A stretch of 47,519 bases of DNA from the NCBI GenBank assembly GCA_050010595.1, contig JBEKKS010000019.1:1-47519 (forward strand), written 5' to 3'. The position numbers were made by a program, and so were the translations under genes. The notes below the pieces were generated by a model. It was not told the DNA's origin, searched no databases, and saw only the letters and a list, made by a program, of their open reading frames with translations. Source of the stretch: Palsa-513 sp050010595. Its GTDB lineage: Bacteria > Actinomycetota > Thermoleophilia > Solirubrobacterales > Solirubrobacteraceae. Position 1 is the stretch's first letter. Every line of letters begins with the position of its first letter. Of the stretch, positions 33,023-41,194 are shown piece after piece.

Positions 33023-33712
33023 TCAGAAGAGCCCCAGCTGCTCGGCCGGCTCGGTCCGTGGCGGCTGCGGCGCCTGCGGCTCGACCCGCTCGCGATCGGC
33101 CTCCGGCATGATCGGGACCGGCTCGGCGGCAGGAAGCGCGAGCACCGACGGCAGGTTGGCGAAGTCCGCGCGCAGCGTCTCGAGCGTGCTCGGCGTGTAG
33201 AGCGCAGCCGCGGGATGAAACAGTGGGTAGAGCCGCGCCGTGTGCGAGCCGATCGTCCGCACCTCGGGCTCACCGTGAACGCGTGTGATCCCGGCCGGAT
33301 CGCCGCGCAGGAGCTTCGTCGCGAAATTGCCGAGCGTGCAGATCACGCGTGGCTCGATCAGCTCGACCTGGCGAACCAGATATGGCCTGCAGTTGTCGAT
33401 CTCGCCTGGCTGCGGATCGCGGTTTCCCGGCGGACGGCACTTGAGCACGTTGGCGATGAAGACCTCGGCGCGGCTCAGCCCGATCTCGCCGAGCAGCTGC
33501 TCGAGCAGCTTTCCGGCAGCCCCGACGAACGGGAGGCCCTGAAGATCCTCATTTGCGCCCGGAGCCTCACCGACGAACATCAACTCGGCATCGGCATTGC
33601 CCGATCCGAAGACAACAGATGTGCGCGTGCCGGCCAGCTCGGCACAGCGCGTGCATTGCCGCGCCGCCATCAGCAGCTCCTTGAGCTCCTCGCGCCTCGC
33701 TGTCGCACTCAC
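33023..33712 (-). CDS. Uracil-DNA glycosylase, type 4 (Fe-S)
   Basis: A 229-residue family 4 UDG. It removes uracil from DNA, giving abasic sites. Motif A is GEAPGANEDLQGLPFVG, motif B is HPAAALY, and ANVLKCRPPGNRDPQPGEID is the Fe-S region. Four cysteines (CTRC, LKCRP and DNCRP) suit a [4Fe-4S] cluster. The GTG at 33712 is preferred over the GTG at 33763 because family members start just before the cysteine pair; TACCAT lies 9 bases ahead of it and may be its -10 box. A Pro/Glu-rich tail of about 40 residues ends QLGLF, a form like the QxxLF beta-clamp-binding motif, so sliding-clamp binding is possible. Confidence 0.92.
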   Translation of the reverse strand: MSATARREELKELLMAARQCTRCAELAGTRTSVVFGSGNADAELMFVGEAPGANEDLQGLPFVGAAGKLLEQLLGEIGLSRAEVFIANVLKCRPPGNRDPQPGEIDNCRPYLVRQVELIEPRVICTLGNFATKLLRGDPAGITRVHGEPEVRTIGSHTARLYPLFHPAAALYTPSTLETLRADFANLPSVLALPAAEPVPIMPEADRERVEPQAPQPPRTEPAEQLGLF

Positions 33713-33872
33713 TGCGCAGCGATGGTAATCCCCTGCTTGCGCAGTTAGCGTCCATCCCGGCACAACAGCGGCGGAACGCGTGCCTGCGAGCCGACGCTGG
33801 CGGATAGATCCTGCGCTGACTCTCAGCTGGCATTCAGAAAACTTAGGGTTACGCGCGAGACACTACGGTGCA

Positions 33873-34568
33873 GTGGCGAAGTCCAGGTCAAGCGCGAGCA
33901 TCCTGGTCGTCGACGACGAGCCGTCGATCACCGAATCCGTGGCGATGACGCTGCGATTCGAGGGCTTCGACGTCGCCACGGCCGCCACTGCCGGGGACGC
34001 ACTCGCGATGATGAGCGAGTCCCCGTTCGACCTGCTGATCCTCGACGTGATGCTCCCGGACATCAATGGGCTGGAGCTTACGCGGCGTATCCGTCACGGC
34101 GGCCTGGACATTCCGGTTCTGTTTCTCACCGCGAGATCGGCGGTGCAGGACCGCGTAGCGGGGTTGAGCGTCGGGGGCGACGACTACGTCACAAAGCCAT
34201 TCTCGCTCGTTGAGGTAGTCGCGCGCGTACACGCGATCCTTCGCCGCCGGCACCCTTCGCCGGCTGACCACACGCTGCGCTTCGCAGATCTCGTGATGGA
34301 CGAGGACAGCCACCAGGTCTGGCGTGGCGACACTCCTGTCAACCTGACCGCAACCGAGTTCAACCTCCTTCGCCTCTTCCTGCTCAACCCGCGCAAGGTG
34401 CTCTCGAAGGGCGAGATCATGGATCACGTTTGGCGATACGACTTCGGCGGCAATCCGAACATCGTCGAGACCTACATCGGCTACGTGCGCAAGAAGATCA
34501 ACGCCCTCGGCCCGCCACTGATCCAGACAATCCGCCTCGTGGGGTACGTGCTCCGCGAGAGCCCGTGA
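33873..34568 (+). CDS. OmpR-family response regulator
   Basis: A 231-residue response regulator. Receiver residues are Asp14/Asp15 (VVDDEPS), phosphoacceptor Asp58 (LLILDVMLPD) and Lys108 (YVTKPFS). The winged-helix DNA-binding domain covers about residues 130-228, with ATEFNLLRLFLLNPRKVLSK and NIVETYIGYVRKKINAL. The GTG at 33873 is the chosen start; no ribosome binding site is seen. It overlaps the kinase gene by GTGA. The nearby convergent MacAB-like operon may be its target, by position only. Confidence 0.92.
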   Translation: MAKSRSSASILVVDDEPSITESVAMTLRFEGFDVATAATAGDALAMMSESPFDLLILDVMLPDINGLELTRRIRHGGLDIPVLFLTARSAVQDRVAGLSVGGDDYVTKPFSLVEVVARVHAILRRRHPSPADHTLRFADLVMDEDSHQVWRGDTPVNLTATEFNLLRLFLLNPRKVLSKGEIMDHVWRYDFGGNPNIVETYIGYVRKKINALGPPLIQTIRLVGYVLRESP

Positions 34569-36064
34569 TCCGTCGGCTATCGCTGCGCGGTCGTCTGCTC
34601 CTCGCGACCGGGGCCATCACGCTCGTCGCGCTCGCGCTGGCCGACGTTGCGGTCTACGTCGCGTTCCGCTCCTACCTCTACGGCTCAGTCGACACGACGC
34701 TCGAGAACGCGCGCTTGCCGATCGAAGCCGAGGCCGCCAACCCTCGCCCAGACCTCCGCGGCTCGCTCACGCTCCCGCCGATCCCGCGGACTCACCTCAA
34801 GTTCACCACGTCCCTGTTCTGCGCGATCGGACGTGAGGGCGCACCCGGAATGTTCATCGAGGTCCGCTCCACGACGGGCAAAGTGGTGGATGGCGAGCGG
34901 TGCGCCGCCTACGAGGCCGGTAGCCGATCCTACGAGCCAACCATCTCCCAGGCGATCACAGGCTTCAAGCGGCAGTTCGGTCAGCCGACGGCATACTTCA
35001 CGGCAAGCTCGACCGTCGCCAATGGCCCATCCTTCCGCGTGCGGGCCTCGCGACTGCCCAACGGCGATCTGCTGATCGTCGCCGAGCCCGCAAACGGCGT
35101 GACCGGTTCGCTGCGACGTCTGCTGGCACTCGAAGCGCTAATCACGATCACGGTGCTCTTGGCCGCGGTCGGCCTCGGCCGGGCACTAGTCGGGGTGGGT
35201 CTGCGACCGCTGAGCGACGTCGAGCGCACCGCGGGCGCGATCAGCGCCGGCAATCTGACCGAGAGGATCCCGGTCGAGAACCCCACGACCGAGGTCGGTC
35301 ACCTCGCCACGGCGTTGAACGTCATGCTCGAGCGGATCGGCGAGACGGTGGCTCAGCTATCCGCCTCGGAGAACCGCTCCCGGCGCTTCGTCGCCGACGC
35401 CTCGCACGAGCTGCGTACCCCCCTTGCAGCGGTCTCCTCCTACGCGCAGGCGTTCAAGCAAGGCGCAGCACATGATCCTGAAGACCTCTCGCGGGTCATG
35501 GACGGCATCGTGCGAGAGTCAGCCCGTATGACCCGCCTCGTCGAGGACCTACTGCTGCTCGCCCGCCTCGACGAGCACGAGCTGCTGGCGCCTGAGCCGG
35601 TCGAGCTCGTCGGGCTCGTCGCCGAGTCGATCGAGACATCTACCCTGGTCGGGCCGGAGTGGCCGATCCGGCTGGACGCAGAGCGCGCAGTCGAGGTGCT
35701 GGGCGACCGGCTGGCGCTTCGTCAAGTCATCGACAACTTCCTCGCCAACGTGCGGGCACACACGCCAGCCGGCACGAGCGCCTGCGTGCGCGTGACCGAG
35801 GACGGCGGCGAGGCCGTCATCGAAGTAGCCGACAACGGGCCAGGCCTCGGAGCGCAGGACGTCGGCGCTGTCTTCGATCGGTTCTTCCGGGTCGACTCCT
35901 CGCGGACGCGGGCCACGGGTGGCTCGGGCCTCGGCCTCGCGATCGTCGCCGCGATCACCGCGGCACATGGCGGTCAGGTGGAGGTCGCCGCGGCCAAACC
36001 GGCCGGCACGGTGTTCACGGTCCGCCTGCCGCTCGCGAGCAACGGCCCGCCGACTGCTCGCTAA
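34565..36064 (+). CDS. Sensor histidine kinase, partner of the response regulator
   Basis: A 499-residue membrane kinase. Membrane helices are at about residues 11-34 and 185-210, enclosing an extracytoplasmic sensor of about 150 residues with two cysteines (LFCAIG and GERCAAY) that may form a disulfide. HAMP covers 211-265. The dimer and phosphoacceptor domain has FVADASHELRTPL with His281. The ATPase domain has the N box DNFLANVRAHTP, G1 DNGPGLG and G2 GGSGLGLAIV. The GTG at 34565 overlaps the regulator stop. Signal unknown; the Gly/Pro-rich sensor resembles no family I can name. Confidence 0.93.
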   Translation: MIRRLSLRGRLLLATGAITLVALALADVAVYVAFRSYLYGSVDTTLENARLPIEAEAANPRPDLRGSLTLPPIPRTHLKFTTSLFCAIGREGAPGMFIEVRSTTGKVVDGERCAAYEAGSRSYEPTISQAITGFKRQFGQPTAYFTASSTVANGPSFRVRASRLPNGDLLIVAEPANGVTGSLRRLLALEALITITVLLAAVGLGRALVGVGLRPLSDVERTAGAISAGNLTERIPVENPTTEVGHLATALNVMLERIGETVAQLSASENRSRRFVADASHELRTPLAAVSSYAQAFKQGAAHDPEDLSRVMDGIVRESARMTRLVEDLLLLARLDEHELLAPEPVELVGLVAESIETSTLVGPEWPIRLDAERAVEVLGDRLALRQVIDNFLANVRAHTPAGTSACVRVTEDGGEAVIEVADNGPGLGAQDVGAVFDRFFRVDSSRTRATGGSGLGLAIVAAITAAHGGQVEVAAAKPAGTVFTVRLPLASNGPPTAR

Positions 36065-36162
36065 ACGCAGCGCTCGCGCAACCGCCGCCCGCCGAGCTCG
36101 ACGCCTAAGAACCTCCTGAGGCGCCGAATCCGCCCGCGAAGCTGACCCAGGACGGTCGCCCA

Positions 36163-36221
36163 GACCACGACCGTGTCAGCGACTCCAGACCGGACAGCGA
36201 CGGTTTCGCGTCACGGGAAAC
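36163..36221. repeat. Decayed partial copy of the segment at 36301-36360
   Basis: About 51 of 60 positions match the coding segment at 36301-36360, including the runs CCGGACAGCGACG, TTTCGCGT and CGGGAAAC. One base is missing relative to the parent, so this copy is out of frame partway through. It begins at the stop codon of the protein at 36211-36795 and extends beyond it, downstream of the gene. Confidence 0.75.
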
Positions 36222-36795
36222 CGCCCGTGGAGCTCACTCCGGCGGCAGTCGCCGAGACTGACGAGGCCGTCACCTGATCGGTGCCCGTCTTCACGCCTGA
36301 GACGACGACCGTGTCGCCCGGCTTCAGACCGGACAGCGACGATTTCGCGTTGCGGGAAACGGTCGTCGACGAGCCAACGGTCACCTTCACGAGAGCGCCG
36401 CTCGAATTGGTCACATAGAGCGTCTTGCCGATGATGTCGGTCACCGTGCCGGTCGTCGAGTTCGACAGCGAGCCGAACAGGGAACGCGCAGCACTCGAGC
36501 CGCGCGTCCCTGACAGAGCGCTGAACGCGGCGCGGCCGGGGAAACCTGAGGCCGAGGAGCTTCCCTCGTTCTTCTCCACCGTGATCCCGGCCCAGAAGCC
36601 CACGGCAAGGAGCATCAGCACGAGCAGGATCGCCGTTGGCTTCCTGAAGCGAAAGGTGGTCGCCACCGTTTCGGTGGGCCAATCAGGGCCACCAAGCTGT
36701 TCAAAATCCTCCTCGCCGGAGGGCGGCAGCACCGTCTGTGCGGTCGCGGGTTGCGTCGGCGAGGTCACGACGGGTTCGTCAGCATGCTCTGTCAT
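36211..36795 (-). CDS. Membrane-anchored protein with DUF5666-like beta domain
   Basis: A 194-residue protein with an acidic cytoplasmic N-terminus (EEDFEQLGGPDWPTETVATT), one membrane helix at about residues 56-75 (ILLVLMLLAVGFWAGITVEK) and an extracytoplasmic part. Residues 112-183 are a small beta domain (TGTVTDIIGKTLYVTNSSGA, SGLKPGDTVVVSGVK), similar to DUF5666-type OB-like domains. It lies 20 bases after the permease and is probably the last gene of the exporter operon. The C-terminus (STGGFP) may be truncated, as a decayed copy of its own coding sequence continues past the stop. Confidence 0.75.
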   Translation of the reverse strand: MTEHADEPVVTSPTQPATAQTVLPPSGEEDFEQLGGPDWPTETVATTFRFRKPTAILLVLMLLAVGFWAGITVEKNEGSSSASGFPGRAAFSALSGTRGSSAARSLFGSLSNSTTGTVTDIIGKTLYVTNSSGALVKVTVGSSTTVSRNAKSSLSGLKPGDTVVVSGVKTGTDQVTASSVSATAAGVSSTGGFP

Positions 36796-36815
36796 TTCGT
36801 CTACCTCGAAGCTCG

Positions 36816-38027
36816 TTATTCGTAGCGAAGCGCGTCGATTGGCCGCAGCGACGCAGCGCGGTTCGCCGGGTAGAAGCCAAAGAAGACGCCGACGACGACT
36901 GACACCCCAAGCGCCAGGAAGATCGAGTAGGGCGCGATCACCGGCTGCACGCCGTCGATGTAGAACTGCGAGCCGACGACGCCGAAAATCACTCCGCCAA
37001 TGCCGCCGATGAGCGAAAGCAGGACCGCCTCGGCGAGGAACTGGCCGAGGATCGCGGATTTTGGAGCCCCGATCGCCTTGCGAATGCCGATCTCACGGGT
37101 TCGCTCGGTAACGGTGACCAGCATGATGTTCATCACGCCGATCCCGCCCACGAGCAGCGAGATGCCGGCAACCGCAGCGAGCAGGACCGTAAACGTGCTC
37201 GACGTCGACTCGGCGGTCGAGAGCAGGCTCGCCTGGTTGATGATGCTGAACGGGAGATCGGCGACCGTCGTGTTGTTGGCCGTGGCGAGGATCGACTCGA
37301 CCTCGCTCTCTGCCGTGCTGAGCGTCGCCGAGGACTTGCCCTGGACGAGCAGCTCCGTGAATGAAGCGGACTCGCCGGTCAGCTCGTCCTGCACCGCGGT
37401 GTAGGGAGCGACAATCACGTTGTCCTGATCCTGGCCGCCGGAGGAGCCCTTCGAGGCCAGGACGCCGATGACCTCAAAGCTCGAGGAGCCGAGCTCGATC
37501 GTCCGGCCGATCGGATTCGCGCTCCCGAACAGGTCGGTGACGACTGTCTGGCCGATCACCGCCACTCGGGCGCGATCCGTCACCTGCGTCGAGGTGAAGG
37601 CGCTGCCGGCTTGCACCGTGTAGGAGCTGGCGCTCAGATAGGAGGGGGTGCTCCCTGTCACGGTCGTGCTCGAGTCGGAGGCGCCGTTGTAGGTCGCTGT
37701 TACCGACGTCGAGGCGACCGGAGAGACCGACTGCACGTCGGGCTCCTTCTGGATCTGCTGGACGTCCGCTAGCGTGAGCGTTGCGAAGCTCGACTGCGTG
37801 CCGGTCGTCGACCGTCCGCCGAAGCGGCCGGTCGAGATAACGGTGAGCGTATTCGTGCCAAGGCGGTCGATGTTGTTCTGCACCTGGGCCGAGGAGCCCG
37901 TGCCGACAGCCACGAGAATGATCACCGCGCCGACGCCGATGAGAACGCCAAGGATCGTCAGCAGCGACCGCATCTTGTTCGAGGTCGCACCGGCGATCGC
38001 GATCCGGATGTTGTCGCGCCAGCTCAC
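36816..38027 (-). CDS. MacB-type ABC permease (FtsX family)
   Basis: A 403-residue protein with the MacB topology: one N-terminal helix near 22-45 (SLLTILGVLIGVGAVIILVA), a large extracytoplasmic domain (about 46-270), and three C-terminal helices with the FtsX motif VTERTREIGIRKAIGAPK at about residues 310-327. It ends NRAASLRPIDALRYE, a family hallmark. MacB proteins are mechanotransmission devices that use ATP to drive a periplasmic adaptor, not classical channels. The next two upstream genes supply ATPase and adaptor. It overlaps the ATPase gene by GTGA. Confidence 0.92.
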   Translation of the reverse strand: MSWRDNIRIAIAGATSNKMRSLLTILGVLIGVGAVIILVAVGTGSSAQVQNNIDRLGTNTLTVISTGRFGGRSTTGTQSSFATLTLADVQQIQKEPDVQSVSPVASTSVTATYNGASDSSTTVTGSTPSYLSASSYTVQAGSAFTSTQVTDRARVAVIGQTVVTDLFGSANPIGRTIELGSSSFEVIGVLASKGSSGGQDQDNVIVAPYTAVQDELTGESASFTELLVQGKSSATLSTAESEVESILATANNTTVADLPFSIINQASLLSTAESTSSTFTVLLAAVAGISLLVGGIGVMNIMLVTVTERTREIGIRKAIGAPKSAILGQFLAEAVLLSLIGGIGGVIFGVVGSQFYIDGVQPVIAPYSIFLALGVSVVVGVFFGFYPANRAASLRPIDALRYE

Positions 38028-38848
38028 GCCACCTGCTCGACCGTGCGGATGGTGTGCTCGGTGTCCAGCCGTGGCGGCGCGTCGCTGACCGCTGCGTGAC
38101 GGTGGTCCTCGATGATCTGGCCATCGCGAAAGCGAATTACCCGCTTCGCGAACTCAGCGATGTCTGCTTCGTGGGTGATCAGCACGACCGTGCGTCCCTC
38201 GGCGTTCAGCCGCGACATGATTCGCATGACGTCTTCGGCCGCGGTCGAATCCAGGTTCCCGGTCGGTTCGTCGGCGAGAATCATCGCCGGGTTGGTGACG
38301 ATTGCCCGTGCCACGGCGACACGCTGCTGCTGGCCACCGGACATCTCACTCGGCAGGTGGCGCGTGCGGTCAGCGAGGCCGACAGCTTCGAGCGCATCCA
38401 GTGCCCGTTGGCGTCGGTCATGTCGGTGGACCCCGGCATAAGCGAGCGGGAGCTCGACATTGGCGAGCGCGGTGGTGCGCGGGATGAGGTTGTAAGCCTG
38501 AAAGACGAAGCCGATCTTGCGGCTGCGGACAATCGAGAGCTGGACCTCGTCGAGCCCGCGCACATCGACGCCATCGAGCCAGTACCAGCCCGAAGTGGGC
38601 ACATCCAGGCAACCGATGATGTTCATCATCGTCGACTTGCCGGAGCCCGACGCGCCCATGATCGCGACGAAGTCGCCGCGCTCGATCGTGAGCGAGATGT
38701 CGCGCACCGCGTGCACCTCGGCCTCACCGGTCGCATAGATCTTCGAGATGTGCCGCAGGGCGACGATCGGCCGCCTTTCCGCGAGGCCGCCGATCGTGGT
38801 CGCGGGAGCCGCGCCCTCCGGCTTTGTCAGCGGCTTCGCCGGCGTCAT
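38024..38848 (-). CDS. MacB/LolD-type ABC ATP-binding protein
   Basis: A 274-residue ATPase. Walker A is GASGSGKST, the Q-loop is FVFQAYNLIPRTTALANVEL, the signature is MSGGQQQRVAVARAI and Walker B is MILADEPTGNLD. The switch histidine is in VLITHEADIAEF. About 30 residues precede the ABC domain and 30 follow it. It is separate from its permease, unlike E. coli MacB, where the two are fused. It overlaps the adaptor by ATGA. Confidence 0.93.
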   Translation of the reverse strand: MTPAKPLTKPEGAAPATTIGGLAERRPIVALRHISKIYATGEAEVHAVRDISLTIERGDFVAIMGASGSGKSTMMNIIGCLDVPTSGWYWLDGVDVRGLDEVQLSIVRSRKIGFVFQAYNLIPRTTALANVELPLAYAGVHRHDRRQRALDALEAVGLADRTRHLPSEMSGGQQQRVAVARAIVTNPAMILADEPTGNLDSTAAEDVMRIMSRLNAEGRTVVLITHEADIAEFAKRVIRFRDGQIIEDHRHAAVSDAPPRLDTEHTIRTVEQVA

Positions 38849-41163
38849 GGTGGTCCAGCGCCGCCGCCGAAACCTCCACCACCGAAGCCACCGCCGCCGA
38901 AGCCACCGCCGCCGAGGCCACCGGTCGTGGTCGAGCCGCCAGTGGTCGAGCTGCCGGACGTGCTAGTCGCGGTCGATTCGACGACTACCTCGCCGACGCT
39001 CAGCCCGCTCACGATTTGCGTCATCGAGCTCCCGACGAGGCCCGTGACGACCGGCCGGGTCGCCTGCTTGCCGCCTTGGAGCACGGTCACCGTCGAAGTG
39101 TTGCCCGTCGTCGTGACTGCTGCGTTGGGGACGATGAGGACGTTCGTCTTCGTCGCGGTGATCACGTTGACGTCGGCGGTCATCCCGAGCCTCACCGAAG
39201 CAGGCGGGTGGCGCAGGGCGATCGTGACGTCGTAGGTGACGACGTTACTGGACACCGTCGAGGTTGGTGCTACGGAGGTCACGACGCCCTCGACATCGAC
39301 GTTCGTGAGCGCCGGGAAGGTCACGGTCGCCGTCTCGCCAACCTTGATGTTTGCCACGTCGGCTTCGGCGAACCCGGCGACAACGTCGAGCTTGTTGAAG
39401 TTCTCGATCGTGATGAAGTCCGAGGACGACGAGCTTGACGAGGAGCTCGTCGTGGAGCTCGAAGAGCTGCCGACGCTCGCTGCACCCGAGCCACTCGCGC
39501 CGCTCGAGCCCGCGGAGCCGCTGCTCCCGGAGCCCGACCCGCTCGAGCTGCTCACACTCTCGCCGACGCTGCCGTTGATCACCGTTACGCGGCCGCCAAC
39601 CGGCGAGGTAAGCGTCGTGTCGGAGAGGTACTGCTTGTCTTGAGTCACCGTCTCCCGGTCCTGGCTGACCGTCGTCTGGTCCTGGCTTACGGTCGTCGAG
39701 TTCACCGCGTCCCCGGCTTGGGTCGCGGCGATGCTCTGCCGCTGCTGGGCAACGGTGATCTTCTGGCGAGCGACGGCCTGCTCGTCGGTCGTGATCGTCG
39801 TACGATCTGTCGCGCACGAGGTCTCGGCGGTTGAGAACGACTCGGTTACACCGGTGGCCGTTCCAAGCGAGCTCGTCGCGACGATCCGGAACACGTAGGG
39901 CGTATCGGACTTCAGGCCACTGACGACCTCGCTGACGCTGACCGCGGTAGTCCCCGAGCCGGCGCTCGCCGTCGCCGTCGAGCTCTTGAGGGCGGATGTC
40001 GTCCCGTACTGGAACACATAGCTGGTCGCCTCACCGCCGGGGTTCACGGTTCCGGTCAGAGTGACCGCGTTCGTCGTCGCACCGCTGGCCGAGCCGGTCG
40101 TCGCCGTTGGCTGCGAGGCGGTCGTGAAGCTCTCCACGCCACCGTAGGTCACGCCACCCGAGGAGTTGGAGATCACGAGCTCGAAGTAGTAGGTCGTGCC
40201 GGAAGCGAGTCCGGACAGGCTGGCGCTGACGGTCTCGTTCGAAGAGCCCGACCCACCATCGCTCGAGGAGGTCGATGAGCCGAGGGCTGAGGTTTGCCCG
40301 TACTCGAAGTAGTAGCTGGTGTCATCGCCACCGGGATTCAGGAGACCGTTCAGCGTCGCGGCGCTCGAGGAGATGCCGCTCGCGGACTCGGTCGTTGCGC
40401 TCGCCTGCCCTGACCCGGCGCCGGCCGCCGCAGCTTTGGCGGTCAACGTATCGGACCGCTTGGAGTTCGAGCGCGCGAGGGCGAGACCGCTTCCACCGGA
40501 GGGGCTGCCCCCCGATGGGCTGCTGCTCGAACCACTGCTGCCAGAGCCGCTGCTGCTCGATCCGCTGCTACCAGAGCCGCTGTTGCTCGATCCGCTCGAC
40601 GCGCTCGATGACGTGCCAGTCGATGCGGGACAGCCGAGGGTCTCGTCCGTATGAAGCTGCGACTTCGCCGTCGCGAGCGTCTGCTCGTCGGAGCTGAGCG
40701 TTTGCTTATCAGACCGTAACGTGAGCTCGTCGGAGGTGATGTTCGCTTTGTTTTGCGCGAGCTGCGAGCTGCTCCCCCCGACCTCGGCGTCGGCGAGGGT
40801 CTGTTCGGCCGTGGCAACCGCATCCCTGGCCGCGGCGAGATTCTCCCGCGCCTGGGTCGGATCGATCGTCGCCAGCGTCTCGCCTGCGCTGACCTTGTCG
40901 CCGACAGCCACATCCACGGATGTGAGCGTCCCGCTGGTCCCGAAGTTGAGCGAGGTCGTCGCGTTCGAGCTGACGTTCGCGGACGCTGTCTCAGTCGACT
41001 GTATGGTGCCGCGCTGGACGGTTGCGGTACTCGTGACAGTCGCCGGGCTGCCGGAGCTGGCAAATACCGAATCGAGCCCAAAGCCGAGCGCGAGACCGAT
41101 CACGACAACCATGCCCGCGTAGAGGAGCGTCCGGTTCGAGAATCGCAACCTGAAGCTCCTCAC
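38845..41163 (-). CDS. MacA-like adaptor with two inserted fibronectin-III-like domains
   Basis: A 772-residue HlyD/MacA-type adaptor, about twice the usual length, starting at the GTG at 41163. Residues 12-34 anchor it. The first half of the lipoyl domain (LTSVDVAVGDKVSAGETLAT) leads to coil A (102-174). An insert runs from Cys178 to Cys450: a Ser/Gly stretch (181-226), then two beta domains (about 254-348 and 351-446) each with NPGG, a YxFxYG core and LxSxTxYxF, typical of fibronectin-III-like repeats. Coil B (452-512) and the second lipoyl half (LTSPVGGRVTVINGSVGESV) follow, with a second Ser-rich insert (537-581). The beta-barrel and membrane-proximal parts (582-735) precede a GGGGF tail. 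Substrate unknown. Confidence 0.9.
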   Translation of the reverse strand: MRSFRLRFSNRTLLYAGMVVVIGLALGFGLDSVFASSGSPATVTSTATVQRGTIQSTETASANVSSNATTSLNFGTSGTLTSVDVAVGDKVSAGETLATIDPTQARENLAAARDAVATAEQTLADAEVGGSSSQLAQNKANITSDELTLRSDKQTLSSDEQTLATAKSQLHTDETLGCPASTGTSSSASSGSSNSGSGSSGSSSSGSGSSGSSSSPSGGSPSGGSGLALARSNSKRSDTLTAKAAAAGAGSGQASATTESASGISSSAATLNGLLNPGGDDTSYYFEYGQTSALGSSTSSSDGGSGSSNETVSASLSGLASGTTYYFELVISNSSGGVTYGGVESFTTASQPTATTGSASGATTNAVTLTGTVNPGGEATSYVFQYGTTSALKSSTATASAGSGTTAVSVSEVVSGLKSDTPYVFRIVATSSLGTATGVTESFSTAETSCATDRTTITTDEQAVARQKITVAQQRQSIAATQAGDAVNSTTVSQDQTTVSQDRETVTQDKQYLSDTTLTSPVGGRVTVINGSVGESVSSSSGSGSGSSGSAGSSGASGSGAASVGSSSSSTTSSSSSSSSSDFITIENFNKLDVVAGFAEADVANIKVGETATVTFPALTNVDVEGVVTSVAPTSTVSSNVVTYDVTIALRHPPASVRLGMTADVNVITATKTNVLIVPNAAVTTTGNTSTVTVLQGGKQATRPVVTGLVGSSMTQIVSGLSVGEVVVESTATSTSGSSTTGGSTTTGGLGGGGFGGGGFGGGGFGGGAGPP
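40505..40594 (-). repeat. 30-bp tandem repeat encoding a Ser/Gly-rich linker
   Basis: Three consecutive 30-base units, the last two (40535-40564 and 40565-40594) nearly identical and the first diverged. They encode the SSGSGSSGSSS part of the adaptor's first linker. The unit length is a multiple of three, so copy-number change would lengthen or shorten the linker without a frameshift. Confidence 0.7.
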
Positions 41164-41194
41164 TGCGAACGACCGCTCCTGAGCTCGATGGCGG

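Noticed and set aside
38866..38935. Short direct repeats near 38877-38922, considered as a possible CRISPR or regulatory array
   Set aside because: They are 15-base repeats that encode the GGGGF tail of the adaptor, in frame and without spacers.
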